14,531 bases of DNA from SSC3 sp035477015 (GTDB taxonomy: Bacteria; Actinomycetota; Actinomycetes; Propionibacteriales; Nocardioidaceae). This document shows, in pieces, positions 13,613-14,531 of this stretch. How positions within the stretch are numbered: position 1 is the first letter of the stretch; every line of letters starts with the position of its first letter. The position numbers and the translations under genes were made by a program. The notes under the pieces are model-generated. The model did no database searches, was not told where the DNA came from, and saw only the letters and a list, made by a program, of their open reading frames with translations. The DNA lies in contig DATILB010000112.1 in the NCBI GenBank assembly GCA_035477015.1, positions 1 through 14,531 of the forward strand. The letters run 5' to 3'.

Positions 13613-13730
13613 CCGCTGACACGTCGCGTAGGGACGCTCACAACGGCCGAGACGTCGCTTTGGTGACCGGTGCCGTGTTCACAACCGACGTCTCGGCGTG
13701 TTTGAGCGTGCTCAAGTGACGTCTCAGCGG
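13613..13730. repeat. Nested inverted repeats between clgR and the convergent glycosylase gene
   Basis: Inner pair: GCCGAGACGTCG (13646-13657) and CGACGTCTCGGC (13686-13697) are perfect 12-bp arms around 28 nt. Outer pair: CCGCTGACACGTC (13613-13625) and GACGTCTCAGCGG (13718-13730) match at 12 of 13. All four arms share GA(G/C)ACGTC. A separate dyad, TTGAG-CGTG-CTCAA, is at 13702-13715. The region begins one base after the clgR stop and its last arm overlaps the stop of the glycosylase gene, fitting a bidirectional terminator or a dispersed palindromic element. Confidence 0.7.
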
Positions 13731-14524
13731 TCCGGGGGTTGGCAGTTCGGGCACCAGTAGACCGCTCGTTCCTTCCCAGTCGGCCCCTGCATCGCCGTCT
13801 GGATCGTCGATCCGCAGCGTCGGCAGGGTTCGCGGTCGCGGCGGTAGACCCAGGTACGGCGTCCGCGGCGCAGGTCTCCGGTGGTGGTCTGCTCGACGCG
13901 CTCCTTGTTCGCCTCGAGCATCGCCTTGGCCCGGCGTACGACGCGGTGCAGGTCGGGAAGGTCGGCCACTGGCCGCGTGGGTGCTGTCCCGGCGAGGAAG
14001 CAGAGCTCGGAGCGGTACAGGTTGCCGATGCCCGCGAGCTTGGTCTGGTCCAGCAGGGCGTCTGCGATCGGGACGTCGGGCTCGGCGAGGAGGCGGCGGA
14101 GGGCCTCGTCCTCGTCCCAGTCGCTGCCCAACAGGTCCGGGCCGAGGTGGGCGACGGCTGTCTGCTCGTCCGCCCGGTCGAGCAGCTCGGTGATCCCGAG
14201 GGAGAACCCGACGCCTGCCCACTCGTCGGTGGTCAGGACCACCCTGGCCTCGTGAGCTGGCCGCTTCCAGGCCGTGTCCGGTCGGTACAGGTGCCAAGCG
14301 CCTTCCATCTTCAGATGGGTGTGCAGCGTGTAGCCCGTGCTGTCAGTCGGCCCGATGCGGGTGAGCAGGTGCTTGCCCCGCGCCTCGGTGCTGGTGACGA
14401 GGAGGCCGACCAGGTCTACGGTCGCCAGGGCGGGCACGCGGAAGTCGGTGGCCGTGAGCAGGCGTCCCGAAAGGGCTTGGTCGAGGTGGCGGGCGGTCCG
14501 CCAGACGGTGTCTCCTTCGGGCAC
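13724..14524 (-). CDS. nei: Fpg/Nei-family DNA glycosylase/AP lyase (Nei2/endonuclease VIII type)
   Basis: A 266-aa bifunctional base-excision-repair enzyme that removes oxidised bases and cleaves the abasic strand. The start is GTG at 14522-14524. It is fixed by chemistry, because the N-terminal proline (P2) is the Schiff-base nucleophile and E3 the second catalytic residue in MPEGDTVWRTA. The core strand motif ARGKHLL gives the conserved K51, and HTHLKMEG at 68-75 is typical of the Nei side of the family. The helix-two-turn-helix is LLDQTKLAGIGNLYRSELCF at 157-176 with N168. The zinc finger is CRRC at 234-237 and CPNC at 258-261. All key residues are present. It faces clgR convergently, and only 7 bp upstream of its start are in the window, so no promoter can be judged. 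Confidence 0.93.
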   Translation of the reverse strand: MPEGDTVWRTARHLDQALSGRLLTATDFRVPALATVDLVGLLVTSTEARGKHLLTRIGPTDSTGYTLHTHLKMEGAWHLYRPDTAWKRPAHEARVVLTTDEWAGVGFSLGITELLDRADEQTAVAHLGPDLLGSDWDEDEALRRLLAEPDVPIADALLDQTKLAGIGNLYRSELCFLAGTAPTRPVADLPDLHRVVRRAKAMLEANKERVEQTTTGDLRRGRRTWVYRRDREPCRRCGSTIQTAMQGPTGKERAVYWCPNCQPPDR

Positions 14525-14531
14525 AGGGCCA

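Noticed and set aside
1..14531. Mobile element, phage, defence system or CRISPR in this window
   Set aside because: There is no transposase, integrase, toxin-antitoxin pair, nuclease-helicase cluster or spaced direct-repeat array. Gene order is that of a conserved core chromosome, and the only long tandem repeat is protein-coding.

Overview
This window is GC-rich, densely coded DNA. Its gene content and order (rnj, ftsK, rimO, pgsA, a CinA-type amidase gene, clgR, a nei-type glycosylase gene) are those of a conserved chromosomal block of Actinobacteria. The genes most resemble those of Nocardioides-like actinomycetes, but the genus is an inference. I see no transposase, phage gene, CRISPR array, tRNA or rRNA. 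No stretch above about 190 bp lacks a gene.

Layout. Bases 1-708 hold the 3' end of an RNase J gene on the + strand. Convergent to it lie three - strand genes: a DUF4190/septum-formation-type membrane protein (715-1377), an unrecognised helical 152-aa protein with a strong hairpin behind it (1468-1926), and an HSL-family alpha/beta hydrolase (2014-2976). A 184-bp divergent spacer (2977-3160) carries three 9-bp-phased GTGTGA repeats and a probable leaderless ftsK promoter. The + strand then holds a tight cluster: ftsK (3161-5692), a RodZ-like HTH/membrane protein (5689-7428), and three genes that look like an arfABC set. These are a TM-BON-OmpA protein (7446-8150), a 49-aa single-TM protein (8152-8301) and a 737-aa protein with an N-terminal TM segment, a very long charged helix and a C-terminal 'sunset' domain (8301-10514). 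A branched inverted repeat follows. Then come rimO, pgsA, pncC and clgR (10619-13612). clgR has its own likely ECF-sigma (SigR/SigH/SigE-type) promoter. A nested inverted repeat separates clgR from the convergent nei-type gene (13724-14524).

How they may work together. FtsK (chromosome segregation), the RodZ-like protein (morphogenesis) and the ArfABC-like set (envelope, peptidoglycan or periphery) appear translationally coupled, through ATGA and TGATG overlaps or 1-17 nt gaps. This suggests a cell-envelope and division operon. rimO, pgsA, pncC and clgR add ribosome modification, phospholipid synthesis, NAD salvage and proteolysis control.

The most interesting item is the ArfC-like protein. 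About 271 of its residues form an almost uninterrupted array of five-residue repeats (54 pentads, consensus A-E-R-hydrophobic/A-E/A). The array is not heptad-based and predicts a single alpha helix roughly 40 nm long ahead of a Pro-Glu stalk and the sunset domain, an arrangement recalling TolA/TonB.
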